From: a bacterium
GTDB lineage: Bacteria; Pseudomonadota; Alphaproteobacteria; Caulobacterales; Hyphomonadaceae
Length of the DNA stretch: 64,000 nt
Direction: 5' to 3'
NCBI GenBank assembly: GCA_016125045.1
Contig: WGML01000010.1
Span: 62,001 to 126,000 of the forward strand
The notes beneath the pieces were generated by a model. The model had not been told where the DNA came from, searched no databases, and was given only the letters and a program-made list of their open reading frames with translations. Position numbers and translations under genes: made by a program. Below are positions 62,875 to 64,000 of the stretch, piece by piece (position 1 is the first letter of the stretch; every line of letters starts with the position of its first letter).

Positions 62875-63087
62875 TCAGCTTGCGCTGGCGGTGCGGGATT
62901 TCTCGCCCAGCACCGTCTTGATCCGCGCAATATCGCGCCGCACTTCACGCACGCGCGAAGTGTTCTCCAGTTGCCCGGTGGCCTTCTGGAACCGCAGGTT
63001 GAACTGCTCTTTCTTCAGGTTTGCGAGATCGTCGCGGAGTTGGTCCGGCGTCTTGCGCCTCACGTCCTCAGACTTGAGCATGGGCAT
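62875..63087 (-). CDS. rpmC: 50S ribosomal protein L29
   Basis: L29 (70 residues), at the tunnel exit. Two-helix hairpin with [18 protein letters not shown] and [18 protein letters not shown]. The start overlaps the rplP stop by one base (TAATG); the ATG at 63081 is an alternative start. Confidence 0.96.
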   Translation of the reverse strand: MPMLKSEDVRRKTPDQLRDDLANLKKEQFNLRFQKATGQLENTSRVREVRRDIARIKTVLGEKSRTASAS

Positions 63088-63506
63088 TATTCGCCTCCCC
63101 CAATCCGTGACACGATCTTCGTCTTGATCGGCAGCTTGGCGGCGCCGAGCCGAAGCGCCTCGCGCGCCACGGCGTCCGGAACCCCGTCGATCTCAAACAT
63201 GATCCGGCCAGGCTTGATCCTGACCGCCCAGAATTCTGGCGACCCCTTGCCCTTGCCCATCCGGACTTCGACCGGCTTTTTCGACACGGGCACATCCGGA
63301 AAAATCCGAATCCAGACCTTGCCCGCCCGCTTCATTTCGCGGGTGATGGCACGGCGCGTCGCCTCGATCTGGCGAGCCGTGACCCGCTCAGGCTCGAGCG
63401 CCTTCAGACCATATGCGCCGAAATTGAGCGAAAATCCTGCCTTCGCGACGCCTTTGATGCGTCCCTTGAACTGCTTTCTGAAGCGAGTGCGTTTGGGTTG
63501 CAGCAT
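63087..63506 (-). CDS. rplP: 50S ribosomal protein L16
   Basis: L16 (139 residues), near the A-site tRNA. Seen: [55 protein letters not shown] (partial family block), and [15 protein letters not shown], ending in KLPIKTKIV. Confidence 0.97.
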   Translation of the reverse strand: MLQPKRTRFRKQFKGRIKGVAKAGFSLNFGAYGLKALEPERVTARQIEATRRAITREMKRAGKVWIRIFPDVPVSKKPVEVRMGKGKGSPEFWAVRIKPGRIMFEIDGVPDAVAREALRLGAAKLPIKTKIVSRIGGGE

Positions 63507-63517
63507 TGTCCTTCACC

Positions 63518-64000
63518 TCAACCCTGGGCCGGCGCGTTCGGTCGCTGCGACCGCTGACGATTGTCGCCCTGCGCTTCGGCTCGTTTATCCTGCGCCATCG
63601 GGTCATGCTCCATGATCTCGCCCTTGAAGATCCAGCACTTGATCCCGATCACGCCATAGGTCGTGCGCGCTTCGGCCGTCCCGTAGTCGATATCTGCCCG
63701 CAGGGTGTGCAGCGGCACCCGACCCTCACGGTACCATTCGGTTCGCGCGATCTCCGCGCCACCGAGGCGACCCGCCACATTCAATCTGATCCCGAGCGCA
63801 CCCATGCGCATCGAGGTCTGCATGGCGCGCTTCATGGCGCGGCGGAACGACACCCGGCGTTCAAGTTGGCGAGCCACATCCTCCGCCACCAAATTCGCAT
63901 CAATCTCCGGCTTCCGGATTTCGACGAGGTTCACAAACACCTCATCCGTCACCAGCTTCGACAGCGCCTTGCGCAGCGTTTCGATATCGGCGCCCTTCTT
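63518..64000 (-). CDS. rpsC: 30S ribosomal protein S3 (partial, cut by the window end)
   Basis: The C-terminal about 160 residues of S3; the frame stays open through base 64000 without a start of the expected N-terminus, so the gene continues outside the window. Seen: [39 protein letters not shown] (partial block), [43 protein letters not shown] C-terminal domain, and [15 protein letters not shown] Gln/Arg/Asp-rich tail ends it. Upstream genes rplV/rpsS would be expected next. Confidence 0.96.
   Translation of the reverse strand, partial: KKGADIETLRKALSKLVTDEVFVNLVEIRKPEIDANLVAEDVARQLERRVSFRRAMKRAMQTSMRMGALGIRLNVAGRLGGAEIARTEWYREGRVPLHTLRADIDYGTAEARTTYGVIGIKCWIFKGEIMEHDPMAQDKRAEAQGDNRQRSQRPNAPAQG

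Noticed and set aside
1..64000. CRISPR arrays, insertion sequences, prophage or integrative elements
   Set aside because: No regularly spaced repeats, transposase, integrase or phage genes were seen; the tRNA-Pro gene has no integrase or direct repeat beside it.

Overview
The window is high-G+C chromosomal DNA of an alphaproteobacterium. Evidence: C4-pathway haem genes (hemA-type 5-aminolevulinate synthase and hemB), a MucR/Ros regulator, an ATP12-type F1 assembly chaperone, a cytochrome bc1 assembly chaperone, ihfA coupled to a MerR-type gene, and the alphaproteobacterial neighbourhood of the spc/alpha ribosomal clusters. A Caulobacterales/Parvularculales/Hyphomonadaceae-like lineage fits best, but the rank below class is inference. 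No insertion sequence, prophage, CRISPR array or plasmid gene is visible.

Layout. 0.1-1.2 kb: membrane acyltransferase. 1.2-14.7 kb: an acyl-CoA catabolic island holding an acyl-CoA synthetase, two adjacent pairs of acyl-CoA dehydrogenases on opposite strands, a glutathione transferase, an AtuA-type protein, an enoyl-CoA hydratase and both subunits of a biotin-dependent acyl-CoA carboxylase. It looks like degradation of a branched or terpenoid acid, with the substrate unknown. 14.8 kb: tRNA-Pro(GGG). 15.0-18.8 kb: merR-like, ihfA, fabH, plsX and a bc1 chaperone. 18.8-28.3 kb: bamE, then a tightly packed minus-strand run glyA-nrdR-ribD(reductase only)-ribE-ribB(X)-ribH-nusB-thiL, then mucR, a DUF6898-like gene and hemA. 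28.6-36.6 kb: a mixed accessory stretch with secreted proteins, two MarR regulators, a 3-hydroxyisobutyryl-CoA hydrolase-like enzyme, a LOG-family protein, a lipoprotein and an isobutyryl-CoA-dehydrogenase-like enzyme. 36.6-45.1 kb: hemB, VanZ-like, a GNAT plus RimK-like ATP-grasp pair, FKBP, xseA, purD and a phosphotransferase. 45.2-53.6 kb: small secreted proteins, then ATP12, HAD phosphatase, two pseudouridine synthases, crcB, rarA, cytochrome c and a Deg protease. 53.8-64.0 kb: the rpsC-to-rplQ run of ribosomal genes, with secY, adk and rpoA inside it; the window ends within rpsC.

Most minus-strand clusters are coupled by 1-14 nt overlaps. Many starts are GTG or TTG preceded by strong Shine-Dalgarno sequences, so several starts given here differ from the first possible ATG. 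Observations most worth following: a GNAT/ATP-grasp amidoligase-like pair (38.1-40.0 kb); a riboflavin operon whose RibD lacks the deaminase domain and whose RibBA has lost GTP cyclohydrolase II residues; two acyl-CoA dehydrogenase pairs with the catalytic glutamate in only one member; a MucR without most zinc ligands; and a palindrome-embedded, possibly leaderless marR promoter at 34.24 kb.
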